Source of the DNA: Paulownia fortunei | Lineage: Eukaryota > Streptophyta > Magnoliopsida > Lamiales > Paulowniaceae | Assembly: GCA_019321725.1 (NCBI GenBank) | Contig: CM033110.1 | Coordinates: forward strand, 22,251,210 to 22,315,209 | Direction: 5' to 3' | DNA length: 64,000 bases | Part shown: positions 49,340 through 60,700 of the stretch, in pieces | How the letters are laid out: the number at the start of each line of letters is the position of its first letter | Numbering within the stretch: position 1 is the first letter of the stretch | Translations under genes and position numbers: made by a program | Notes under the pieces: generated by a model | The model's database searches: none | Told to the model about the DNA's origin: nothing | The model's input: the letters and a program-made list of their open reading frames with translations, nothing else

Positions 49340-49930
49340 ATAAAAACAGCGATGATTCCCTAAAATTTGACACAATCATGATCCAATCTCTAAGAAACCT
49401 GGCGTCACCAATTTCTCCATCAAGCCCATACTCATGCAATGATGAGATTTCTAGTTGGCTGCCATACAATCTTCTAAAAATCCCTAAGAAATCAACCAAC
49501 CTGTCAAATATGGATCCAAGTTTGAGGGTGAAAATGCAATCTTCATTCCAATGGCATCAGAGCCGGTATTATTGCAACAAATTGGTAGTCATTGGGAATC
49601 AGGCCAAACTTATAATCTAGATAACATGTGAATCCTCATTATTTATCTAACAGCTTGGTTCAGCTTACAAGGCCCATGAGTTCTTTGCCTCAAGAGTTTA
49701 ATAATAATAGCAGATTCTCTACACTAAATGCTTGTTTCTGTAACAAATCTAGTGGCAAGACAACATGGAAACAACTAGAACTTCCACAAACCCAATTCAA
49801 AGGCCTAATTTTAAAGTTACAGTCCACTAAGAGTAATACACGCAGCCATGTCGTAACTCTCTCATTAGATCCAGCAGACCACCATAATTTACAAAGTTTT
49901 TTGTATTTCTTAGGGAACAGATTTTATTGA
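49340..49930 (+). pseudogene. decayed tandem copy of the Dof gene, zinc finger lost
   Basis: Frames at 49378-49620 and 49628-49930 match the tail of the intact Dof gene: MIQSLRNLASPISPSSPY and CNDEISSW against its [19 protein letters not shown] and FNDEISCL; then SNSLVQLTRPMSSLPQE and TLNACF against [17 protein letters not shown] and SNACL. The two parts are interrupted by a stop (49618-49620). No Cys-X2-Cys motif is found upstream in 48650-49340, so the DNA-binding exon part is gone. The 3' flank is also duplicated. Non-functional as a Dof factor. Confidence 0.85.
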
Positions 49931-50559
49931 ATCTTCATTTCCACGTGTTCCCTCCCATTGTTAGTAATTGATTAATATGCATGTACTAACTAATGTAGAA
50001 AAGGGCATGAAATAAACATTAAAATATCAGTTGCTGCACATAAAGATCACTTGTAAACAGCAAAATAAAGATGATTGAATTAAAAAAGCAGCAGAAACTC
50101 TTGCAAGTTCACGAGTCAATCGAGTCCATAGATTGGGTGGCAAATGCATGATACCAAGTTAGTCATCTAGCACGAAATCAACAGCCATGGATTTAAATCC
50201 ACAGAATTTCAAGCTGTATCGCCCAATTGTTTTGCCAAACGAACTAGGGTAGGCCAGAAAACCACTTGTTTACTACACCTTGAGGTTTGAATTAATTCAA
50301 GGGTAAACAAATGAGAAAAGCTGATGCTAAAACTCTCATATGTCTTGAGGCATAAAATCCGTGGGCAAACAAATGATCTTAGATGCAAATTAGCCCTACA
50401 CACAACCCGTTATTTCACGCCGCCCAGAAATTTTTTCATTCTCCAATTCCGCGCTGCGAGTGGTGTTTCAACGATCATAATTAAGCTCCAACGCAATAGA
50501 AACATTGATCAATAAGCAAATGCAAATCAACGAAAAATTGGGAAATAAAAACAACGGAA

Positions 50560-50722
50560 ATTCAGAAAAAAGAACGACGAACCTGAAATCAAATAACCGA
50601 TCGAAAAATTTGATTAATTGCAAAGCTATAGATCATCAGTCAGCGTGAGAATGTGTTTTGTGTCTGGGAAGATGTATACGCGTGTGTATATATAGTTGCG
50701 TCTGCGATATGATGACGTCACC
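50560..50722 (-). promoter_or_regulatory. minus-strand promoter-like region with TATA and TGACGTCA, no gene recognised
   Basis: On the minus strand: palindromic TGACGTCA (50713-50720, a bZIP/CRE-type site), then CTATATATACACAC (TATA, about 50685-50695). About 100 bases on comes a good acceptor-like TTGATTTCAG (ending 50584). Composition is GC-richer than the flanks, like a plant core promoter and leader. It points into the Dof duplication. No coding exon could be assigned; a weak relative of the TATA part lies at 48565-48620 in the other duplicate. Confidence 0.4.
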
Positions 50723-51137
50723 TTGTTGGTGTCAATTTTTCGGGCTGGAAAATAGAATTCCATTGCACTATTCCTAATTTAATTAAGAGGCATGGGGCCT
50801 CCGGGAATTAAAGAGATAAACTATTAATTAATACGTTGGTGTTTACAAAAGTTTTAAGGATTATTAATGCTTGCCTTGAAAAAGTACTAAATTTTACAGA
50901 TTTGACTTGTGGTGAAAGAAAATTTAATAGACTTAGTAGATAGCATTCATTGTCATCCTATCCTTTGAAAGTTAACGAAAAAACTCAATAATATATATTA
51001 CATATATATTTTATCATATATTTATATAAAATTATAAATATATTAATGTATCTATATATAAATGTACGATGAAATGCATATTCAATATATATTATCGTGT
51101 GAAGTATCTATTTACATCCATAAAATTAGTAACAAAC
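50723..51137. other. intergenic, AT-rich
   Basis: Nothing coding; many TATATA motifs. Confidence 0.6.
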
Positions 51138-51145
51138 AATATATA

Positions 51146-52246
51146 CAGAGGCAAGGCGGAGGGAGGGGGCGGCTCCGCGCAGTCATTCCCCCTCACTTTT
51201 TTAAAAATGTTTTTTATTAATAAAATTTAATAAAATTAAAATTTTGTCCCCCTTTAAATTATGAAATTATCTCACTTGCTTCATTCCTTAAATTTTTATA
51301 ATCTTATTTTGAATATGTAAATTTAAAGATATTTTAAATTATTTGAAATTTTATTATTTTGAAATTTTAGGTGATTATTATTAATATAAAATTTTAAAAG
51401 ACATTTGTATTATTAAAATTTTATTATGATTTTGTCTCTACAAATATAGTTTATATTAGTTAAAAAATACTCATTATTATTATTTTTTTTATAATTATTT
51501 GTTAGTTTTTAACTTATTTTATTCCATCATGTTACTCATTATTTGAGATTATTTTAATTTTTATGTCGTAAGAAATCATAAAAATAGGTTTTTCATAATA
51601 CATTTCATTTGGTTAATAATTATGAAATAATGTTAAGATGCTTACAATAGTTTTTAGAAGTAAGCTTGATTGACAAATCCATTTTTGATATGTTACTATA
51701 AATTTTTATAACGTTAAGAATTATTTAAACAATAGTTATCTTTCCTAATAAAATAATTAAGAACTTCATCACTTTTTTAATATATTTTTAATTTATTATT
51801 TTCTTATAATATCTTTTCATTGACATTTATATAATTTATTTATTTGATTGAGTTTCATTTGTCTAATACTTTACGTTTTATTTACTTTTTAATTTTGTTT
51901 GGTCCAAAAAGAATTAGATTATCATTTCATTTTTTGTTACGATTTGAAATATAATTTAACAACATTACAATTAGAACATTAAAATTATTATTTTTTAACT
52001 TTTCCTCAAGTAATCTTTCATAAAAGTCTTTTTTTTTTTGTTTGAATACTTATGCAAATATAATATGTATGAGAAATTTATGTATAAATATCACATTTTT
52101 ATTTATAGTTGTATTTTTTTTAATAATTAGTTAATAAAAAAAATTACAATAAAAAATATTTTTATAAGTAAAAATAAATAAATTAATATTATATTATTGA
52201 TGATCAAATTTCGCCCCCCTAAACTAATATCCTGGCTCCACCCCTG
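51146..52246. mobile_element. non-autonomous hAT-like element, 1.1 kb
   Basis: Left end CAGAGGCAAGGCGGAGGG; reverse complement of the right end CAGGGGTGGAGCCAGGAT. Both fit the CAGRGG..GGAG..AGG type of plant hAT terminal repeats, though imperfectly. Flanked by an identical 8-base AATATATA at 51138-51145 and 52247-52254, the hAT target-site length; the duplicated word is low-complexity, so this is only moderate support. Ends are GC-rich (GGAGGGAGGGGGCGGCTCCGC; CGCCCCCC), the interior is extremely AT-rich and without ORFs. Confidence 0.6.
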
Positions 52247-53039
52247 AATATATATACGATAACCACGTAAATTTACAGGTTGAAAAAAGGTTTCATTTCT
52301 TAAATTTATTGCATATGAATAGTATTATTAGAAGAATCAAAATGAAAATCATTATAACTAAAATAAAATCTTAGTTATATACAGGAGTTTATTAATCTTA
52401 CCCAAAAAGATTAGAAAAATAACTTTACCATAAGAAATACCATATTTTATTTTCACGTAAGCTATGAAGAGAATTATCCCCACATGTTGTTACTCTGTCA
52501 ATCATAGTACAACGGACACAATCTTATTTGTTATCCGTAGTATTGCCAAAAATAAGGATACAATTACAAAGAGCATAGCTGACCCAAGATGGCGGAGGAA
52601 CACTGAGATGAGCTCACCTAGAATACGGATGTTGAGTTCTTCCTCATTGCAGAGTTCTTAAAATGGATTGTGTTGCTTAACTTCCATAACTTTGGAACTC
52701 GTTTCTTCGCTCTCTAATTAATTAATATATATCGTGTTAAAGCTACAAGTGAAGATTGATAGTCCTTGCAGCTAAATAATTAGGTCTTAATTATTATAAT
52801 TTCTCTATAAAAATTTTCATTGTTAAATTTCAAAATTTGTCCGAATTTATAACGGTAAGATAGTCTCAACTCTCAACTTAGCTGTCATTTTTCTTTAAAG
52901 AACACGTATATATCTTTAATTGTCTGAAATTTGCTTCCATGCTTGTTCACAATGTTTATTGGATCAATTTTCATTTCATTCTAATCTATTAATTAGCAGT
53001 TGTTATTATCTTTCCTTGCAGCTAAATAATTTTAAATGA

Positions 53040-53110
53040 ATGCTCAGCATTTTGCAAAATCTGCTTCGCTTTGTAAGCGAAAGGTCGTGAATTCGATTCT
53101 TACCGCTTTT
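53040..53110 (+). repeat. tRNA-like relic (possible SINE)
   Basis: TTCGC-TTTGTAA-GCGAA at 53065-53081 is a perfect 5-bp stem with a 7-base loop, in the layout of an anticodon arm (anticodon TGT). It is followed by GTGAATTCGATTCTTAC, a T-arm-like hairpin with a B box. The acceptor ends (AATGCTC versus CGCTTTT) do not pair, so a functional tRNA-Thr gene is unlikely. Confidence 0.3.
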
Positions 53111-55008
53111 ACAATGACACATTGAGAACTTTAAAATTTGATTTTTCAAATTCACTTTGAATAATTGTTTGTATGTATATCTTTTCTTTTTTTCTTCTTC
53201 TTTTTATTAGTGGTTGGAGAAATGAATTAGATGATATAGTCAATCAGGAGGTAGTTTGCAAATATAATTAGAGTCAAATGGATTTTTTTTATTTTTTTGG
53301 TATATATATTGTCAAAATTCCATTTTTGATCTCCAAAATTTTAATTTTCAATCCCATTAACAATATATGGCCTCTCCATTTCTTATTTGCTTTTCAGACT
53401 TTTTTTTTTTTTAATATAAAAAAAAAATAACTCAAGCAATTGGAAACACATAGTAAGTGCTATGAGACGTTAGGTGATACAAATTATCAACGTTTCTTCC
53501 TTTTATACTTTTGTCAAGAAAGTGTCATAATTTGTAAGAAGTCGTAAGCTTAATTATTCAGGTTTATTCATCCTATTTGCTTCACAAGATAAAATGGAAT
53601 TTAAGGGATCACATTCTCACAATCCAGCATGGAATTTACAGAATCCATTTATACTTTCAAAGATTATAGGGTTGACAATCAAGTTTAAACAATCTAGTGT
53701 AATATTAGTACAATGCAATTTATTTAAAGATTACATGTTCCTGAAAATAGATTTTTCGTTGTCTAGACTAAAATTACTAAAACGTAAATGTCTTAACCAT
53801 TATCCGTTTCTGAAAATCAATTTTTCACAATCTAGTACAGGTTACCAAATCGCAACGCTTTTTTAAGATTATATACTTCTGAAATATTGCATTAATTGTA
53901 ATTTTGTTTATTTTTTATATATTTTTCTCCGTTGCCCTTTTCCACTTTTTCTTTGAATTTTTGGTTGGCTACAATCTATCTTAAGTTTTTGTGAGAAAGC
54001 CTTGAGAGATATTTGAAGTTTTAAACTTAAAATTTATTTCTCTGGTTTTTGTGCTTAGAGTACTGCCTCTTCTTAATTACTTTAGGTAAATGTACGTGTC
54101 CTAAAAAATCAAAGGCAATTATTCAGATTTTTTAATATGATATGATCTTACTCTAATAAAATAAAAAGATTAATTACAACAAAAAAAAGATGTGTCATGT
54201 ATTATGATAGAGAGAATGTCCAAAAGACAAGCTAACATCCCCCCTAAAGACCTTAATCTAGAATAAAGGTACAATTAGGTTTTCATAAGATAATGTAGAA
54301 CAAAGATGTTAGGTTTTCATTTCCCCAAAAATAGTTTCCAAGTGCTTAATGGAAATTAAAGGTGGTAGAAAAATTATGTATGAAGCTTTACCTTCAATCT
54401 TTTGTACTAATTTAATGTTTTATTTCATATTTCATGTATACGATAAGTGTATATAATACACACTAAATATATATATATTTTTTTTAAAATATTTTATATA
54501 TTAAACATACATTCATGACGGACATGCACTAATTTTGAAATTTTAAATGAAATAGAAGAGGATTTAGACTAACTTTAAACATGTTAATAAATCATATACG
54601 TAGTCATTTTAACATAGAAGTTAGATTAATGATCTCCTTCTTATAATTTACCAAATATACATCTCATATCCCAATTGGTAACATGGAAAAGAGGCTATGC
54701 AAAATGATATTTGCATTCCACTTTGATTTTTTTTTCTAAACAATTATCCAAAATGCCAAATAAGTTTGGGAAATTATTATTTTGCATTACCCAATAATGA
54801 CCTCACAGAACTCAAATGCCAATACTATGATAAGTTCACAAAGTAACTAGAATATGTAACTAATAAGATAATATATAAATAAAAAATAAAAAAGCAGATT
54901 ATACTAAAACAATAAAATCTTTGCATGAGTTAACCTTGTTAAGATGCATTCCCGATTTCCATATATAAAACAAAATAATCTTTTTGATGAGCGAGATAAA
55001 TAGAGCAG

Positions 55009-55012
<4 letters not shown>

Positions 55013-55087
<75 letters not shown>
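55013..55087. repeat. (TA)n microsatellite
   Basis: About 37 uninterrupted TA units. Confidence 0.95.
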
Positions 55088-55089
<2 letters not shown>

Positions 55090-56159
55090 AGAAGCAATCT
55101 TATTCAGGTGTCAAAAAAGTAAGAGACAAGATCTAGAAGAAAATTATATCAAATAAAAGAAATTAAAGAAAGTTTGAAACTAAACATTGCATGTAGCATC
55201 TTCTGTTATATAAATCATAAATTAATAGATATAAAAAAAATCAAGTTAACTTGCATGTATGTACCAATCCTCCTCCTAATTATTTTCTTTTCAAAGTCTA
55301 CAACTCAAATAGTATGCTTGTGAGCGATAATTTATCAGATATTCTTATTCTTCTTTCTTTCTTTCTTTCTTTCTGTCTTTTTATTTTTTTATTTTTTAAC
55401 AATGAGGTATGTATGAAACTTATAGTGACCCTAACCTAAAGTAGATTGTGAAAATTCTTAGAAACTTAAAGATTGGAGTAGGAAAATATATGCAAGAAAG
55501 ACTCAACCCTAAAGTAATTTGGCTTACTCTAGGCAGACTGAATGGGGACCCTCTATGACAAGAACTTTGCATGTGGTCCTTGTATTTAAAACACACACAC
55601 ACACACACAAGTGATACAACCAAACCCTAATTACTTTGTATACTTCACCCAACCTTTTCTTCTTTCTCCTTTTCTTAATCTGGACCACACCCTATTTTAT
55701 TTTATTTTCTCTTTTTTTATTACGGGTCCTTTAAGATCACCCTTAATTTGCTAGCTCCACCTGCATCTAGCTAGTATTACTTTGTTGGATCTTGTGTAAA
55801 GTTGACGTTACTACATCTGTCTTATTCAACCTTCTTCTTCTTCTTCTTCTTCTTTTGATGCTTCTACAGCAAAATTTTATTTTCTAACATTTGATTTATA
55901 TACTTGAAACCTTGAACTTTATGTTTCAAGTACATGAACAAGAAAAGAAGAGATTAAACAGCCCATATGGGCGGGCAGGGACCATGCTAGGTTTTATTAC
56001 CCCAGAAAATTCGATCTTGTAATAACAAGAAAGGTGGGGGGAATTAAGCATGGGTTTGCATCTTAGCAGAAATCATGAATTCAACAATGATGAACCTGCA
56101 AGAACAAAGCAAAGCTTGCGGAATCGAAAATATGCATATCAAGACTACTGTCAGCAATA

Positions 56160-56164
<5 letters not shown>

Positions 56165-56204
<40 letters not shown>
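56165..56204. repeat. (TA)n microsatellite
   Basis: 20 TA units. Confidence 0.95.
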
Positions 56205-56207
<3 letters not shown>

Positions 56208-56726
56208 CATTGTGCAAGTGCTCATGACAAATTTTCAGAAAACCTATATAGATTAGGAACAAATTACATTACTTACTACTATATAATGCTATATATATCT
56301 TCAATAGTAGTTATAACAATAGTAGTTATAATGATAATGTTTTCGCTATCAACAACATAAGCCCTCTGTGGTAATAAAATGAAACTATATATATAGACAA
56401 AATCTTTAGATATGCAGGCACCTTACCAGTGTATCAGCTATATTCATCCAATGTAACTGACTGGATCACTTATATGTACTCCCAGAAGCATTTCCCAGCA
56501 CTCAATCAAGTAGATAAAATCAACCATGAAATCACAATCTTGAGGACTATGATCACGAAAATTCTTCGAGCCCTATTCCATATTCATCAGTTTCCTCTAC
56601 ATGGTGCTGAGCAATGGCATGCTTGCTGAGGAGAAAAAAACAGGCGGCTAAGCCAGCTAGTGGCATATATAATACACCATATAGCGTTTAAGGCTATCCT
56701 GAATGGAACTCAGTGCCTTAGTTTTG

Positions 56727-57755
56727 CTAGCTTCCGTCATTGTTTTGTGAAGGGAGGAGATTTGCAGTCATGTTAAAATGGATTGGCCTGAGGGGTTGAG
56801 TAGTGGAGTCAACAGGTGAACTAAGGGAAGAATTTGATGATTGTGTACTCTGAAAATTAAGCTGTTTTGGGTCGAACTCTGTATTCGTGGCAGCGATTTG
56901 GGAAGGAAAATAAGATTGTGTACTCATTCCAGGTTGATACACAAGAACCTGATGAGATCCTGATGGGACAGACTGTGTTGGTTGCAATGGTACTAGGCTG
57001 AAATTGTGCCAATCTTCTTGTTGAGCCGTCAATCCATGGCTTCTTGGAGGGTGAGATAGAGTTAAATTTGAAGGATCCCATCTAACCAATGAATTGTATG
57101 GAATAGAACTATTCAGTAGACTTGGTAGTGAAGAGGGATTTTGCCTGGAGAGGAAATTGTTTGCAGAAACATACACACCTTGGTTTTCCAAGTTAAACTG
57201 CCTTTCTTCTTCACTTCTTGCCCAAGTCTCATCTCTATCACTTGTTTCTCCTGAAACATCCTTAGATTTTCCCCCAAAAATATTTGATCTGGGGTGTTTC
57301 AAAGGATCATTCCAGTTGTTACTGCCACCAATCTTTAGTTCTTGTTTGTCTAATTGAGAAGCTCTGAATTCATGAGAAGTTAGCATTGGCTGAAGACTCT
57401 GGCTAAAGCTCCCTTGCGGGATTTGGAGTGGAGGCAATTCATCAATTTCATGCTTTGCAGCATTAAGCAGCCAATCTACCACCTTGCTTGGCTGATTGAG
57501 CCCTAACCGGTCTTGGAGATCGTATAATTGTATGGCGGTGGGAACAGATAGCCTTACGCGCCTGTCCCTCAGGCCTCTCACAGTGCAGACTTTGCTGTGC
57601 CTGTCTTTGCCTCCAAATGCTCTAGACACACGAACAATTCGGGGATCCTTGAACCTGGACCAAGATGTTGTTGAACTGGATGAGGCCTTGAAGTTTTTGG
57701 CATTATCACTTGTGCTGCTCTCCTGCTTTGTAAAATCTGTTTCCGTTGGAATCAT
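56727..57755 (-). CDS. class II (CIN-type) TCP transcription factor, TCP5/13/17 group
   Basis: Single exon, 342 residues, ATG at 57755 ([20 protein letters not shown]). The TCP domain starts at about residue 37: basic region [20 protein letters not shown] then [15 protein letters not shown]; helix [16 protein letters not shown]; loop; helix [14 protein letters not shown], followed by EIDELPPLQ. The class II basic region (four residues longer than class I) and the sequence after helix II place it with TCP5, TCP13 and TCP17. These nuclear factors promote differentiation over proliferation in leaf and petal development and bind GGNCCC-type sites (family knowledge). The tail is Ser/Gln/Pro-rich. 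I see no miR319 target, consistent with this subgroup rather than TCP2/3/4. Single ORF, no damage seen. It has no gene within 6 kb on its 5' side. Confidence 0.95.
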   Translation of the reverse strand: MIPTETDFTKQESSTSDNAKNFKASSSSTTSWSRFKDPRIVRVSRAFGGKDRHSKVCTVRGLRDRRVRLSVPTAIQLYDLQDRLGLNQPSKVVDWLLNAAKHEIDELPPLQIPQGSFSQSLQPMLTSHEFRASQLDKQELKIGGSNNWNDPLKHPRSNIFGGKSKDVSGETSDRDETWARSEEERQFNLENQGVYVSANNFLSRQNPSSLPSLLNSSIPYNSLVRWDPSNLTLSHPPRSHGLTAQQEDWHNFSLVPLQPTQSVPSGSHQVLVYQPGMSTQSYFPSQIAATNTEFDPKQLNFQSTQSSNSSLSSPVDSTTQPLRPIHFNMTANLLPSQNNDGS

Positions 57756-60700
57756 CTTATGTCACTCATAATTGTGCTAAAGCTATTTAATTAATTACTG
57801 AAACTGAGACTGTTGAATCTTGAAAACCCTTCTAGTTTATTTGCATAAACTTCCCTCTTCCAGATCCTCGAGATTTTCTGTTAGGACAAATTAAATGGAA
57901 CATACATCGAATTAAGAACAACAATTGAACCGCTTTCTGCTATTTCTGTTCATGTAATAGGCATCCCTGAGAGATTATAAAATGAAAAATGATGCACCGT
58001 CAAGACAGAAGAACTATCCATGCCGTTTGCTGTTTGAACAAATTGAATAACACCAAGATATAAATGGGCAATTAAAGAGTTCAATCCTGCACAATATTGA
58101 ATCCAAATAGGCATATTGAATTGGTTGAACTTCTAAATTATATATCAGAAAAAAGAAAAGGAGATATTTCTCATCTATTTTCTGTTGAGATGTCAAACTA
58201 CCTTATATAGAATCTCCTTATGAAATCCATTACAATACCTGAGAAAGATTTCAAAGGACTCAAGAAAACTCGGCTTTACAAGGGAAAAAAACTTATACAG
58301 CAACATAATCATAAGAATTACTTACACCAGTTTGTCTGCAACTACCATGTCTCTTGCAGAATTAGCTCGATTTGATTTTGTCTGAGAAGAGAAAACTGTT
58401 GTACTTCTAATTCAACATGCCTTTCTTAACTCGGAAAAATCAGCCTTGAAAGTCATATGATGGTTTCTAAGAGTAAATTCCCTTGCATATAGACATATAC
58501 TTATACAAGTTGTGTGATTGGAAAGAAAGAAGATGCTGGTCTTCGACTGATCATGATCCAAGGAAAAGAAAGAATGGTGCACAGAAGGCCACGTGGAATT
58601 AAGTTGTAAACCTTTAGCTAACCCGTCAAAGTTAAACTAGTATTCTTTTTAATGAAGAAGATTTTCTTCTAATCCGCCAAAGAAGATAGATTTTTTTTTT
58701 TTTTTTTTTTTTTTATCAACGGGACCATATTTTCTGCACATCTAGAAAAGTTGGCTTTAATGCTTTATCGACAACTACAAAAGGCATTATGGTTGAATTC
58801 CTATCACATGGCTTGACAGATTCAAGCCTGTTACCTCAGGGAAGATGTTAAACCCCTTGCAATGCTATCAGCAAGACAGCAACTTGAAGTTTGTACTCTA
58901 GATACAGTCAGAAATCAGTACTAAGCATATAATCTCAACATTTTGTAAACATATATGATTAGGAATTCTTGTAATAACACATGATACATCTACAACTTTT
59001 TCAGTTTTTACCATCGTGCCAAGAATGAATCAGCAAGTTGTGTATTGATCAATAACCAGATAGGAGACTTATGAAGTCCTGTATATGTAGTTAAATAAAC
59101 TGGATGAAAACTCTAATATTGTACAGCAATAAAATAAAAAAAAATAAAAAGAGCAGATAAAATTTAACTCAAGATGATTCCATTATATCATGCTTCAAAT
59201 CTTTTGGAATTTACACTGAGAGTAACGTCACCTTGATGTTGCCTTGTGGTGAGGGGCCAACTGATTTCCATTAAAACTCTCAACATGTATAGGGAGAGGA
59301 CCACACTATTTTCCTGCAGAGAGATTTTCAAAGAGCATACAGAATTGTTGAATTTGAAGGTGTAGATATTGTATATGGATAATCTTGTTTGGCAGATCAA
59401 GATTTCTCGAGAGGAAAAACAATTTAGCCGTGTTGAACTTTATTTCTGTATAGTGAAAGAATTTTAAAAAAAATATGCCTTTTGGCATCATTAATTGATT
59501 AGCTCTTTCAAGTAGAGGAGGATCCTACCAAATACCTAGCATAGGAAGTGCACATTGTGATGCTTACTGGCACATCAACAAATCGAGAAATGAAACTATA
59601 TATTCATGATAAGAAAGTTGAAACTAACATACAAAAATGGAAATGAAATTAAACTTGTTGCCTCAAGTCACCGCCCTCCTAGTATTTATCCAATGCTCAA
59701 CTTCAAAATGTGGGCTTGGGGGAAGGGTTTGAGATGGCTTATTTCATAGCTTTATCTAGCTATCTGAAAGGGGGAAAAACTATATTAAGAACATGAAAAA
59801 GTATATATGTATAATATTTAAATTTGAATGGCAACTGTGTTAACGGATAACTGAATTCGACATTATTTCTGCTGTCTATCAGCAAAAAACTTTTATTAAG
59901 GTTATTAATTTTCTTGTTGGAAAAGGTGAATATATACATAAAGCACCTTACCTAAACCTAGGCCTCAAAATTAATGGTATGACCAGAATAATTGACCATA
60001 TATCAGGCTAGCGACCAGAAAGCTTACCTTAGGACAATCATTTTCAAGGGAAACTCTTAAGAGTACAGCATGCAAGATGAAGGTGGAAAAGCCCTTTGAG
60101 AGAGCTTGTGCTGTCCTTCACTTAACATATGCTAATAATGCCTTTACTTTCTCAGAAAACTGTAGTGTCTTTTAAGATGGAGTTGAACTGAAGAACCAAA
60201 GTCGATCGAGGCTGCTTTGTTTATTTTGAAATTTTTGTTTTAGAAAATTGGAAAGACAGTTTGAGGTAATTCTTTCTTTAGTCTATAGACTGGTATAGTT
60301 TCTCCAACTCTTGCCATTTCATGGGTGCCCTCCACAGAGTTAAGATAACTTTTCAAGTTAGTTTTCTAGTATCAGAAGACAACTTAGTAATGATGCATCA
60401 TCAGTCTTAACTCAATTATTGATACTTGGTATTTGTCACATGACCATGTCAAGAACCAGAAAAAAGGGCTGTACTAATTTCTGTCATTTCATTCATGTAA
60501 TCAACCATAATTAAAGAAAAGATCTGTCAAAATTTTCATTTCATGCATGAGACTCTTCCAGGAAAAAAAGGAACTGTCTTTGCACAAGTCATAAATTACA
60601 GGCAGCGATGAGAATCTCGAGACAAAGAAGCAAATGCAGTTAGATTTGAAGAGGTGCCCCATTTGCATTATTTCCAAATAAATGGTCCCCAGATCCCAGA

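Larger units (their letters stand above)
52255..56726. other. intergenic, very AT-rich, with microsatellites
   Basis: No gene supported. Includes a weak tRNA-like relic (53040-53110), (TA)n at 55013-55087 and 56165-56204, (CTTT)n near 55351-55375, (AC)n near 55591-55608, and (CTT)n near 55829-55854. The open frame 52464-52661 is unrecognised. Confidence 0.5.

Noticed and set aside
52464..52661. Copia-like integrase/RT scrap (ADPRWRRNTEM)
   Set aside because: The resemblance is limited to a few residues, with no flanking retrotransposon signal.
53040..53110. Functional tRNA-Thr(TGT) gene
   Set aside because: Anticodon-arm and T-arm look-alikes exist, but the acceptor stem does not pair and the D arm is not convincing.
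56727..57755. miR319 target site in the TCP gene
   Set aside because: No sequence matching the TCP2/3/4 target was seen; the TCP5/13/17 group normally lacks it.
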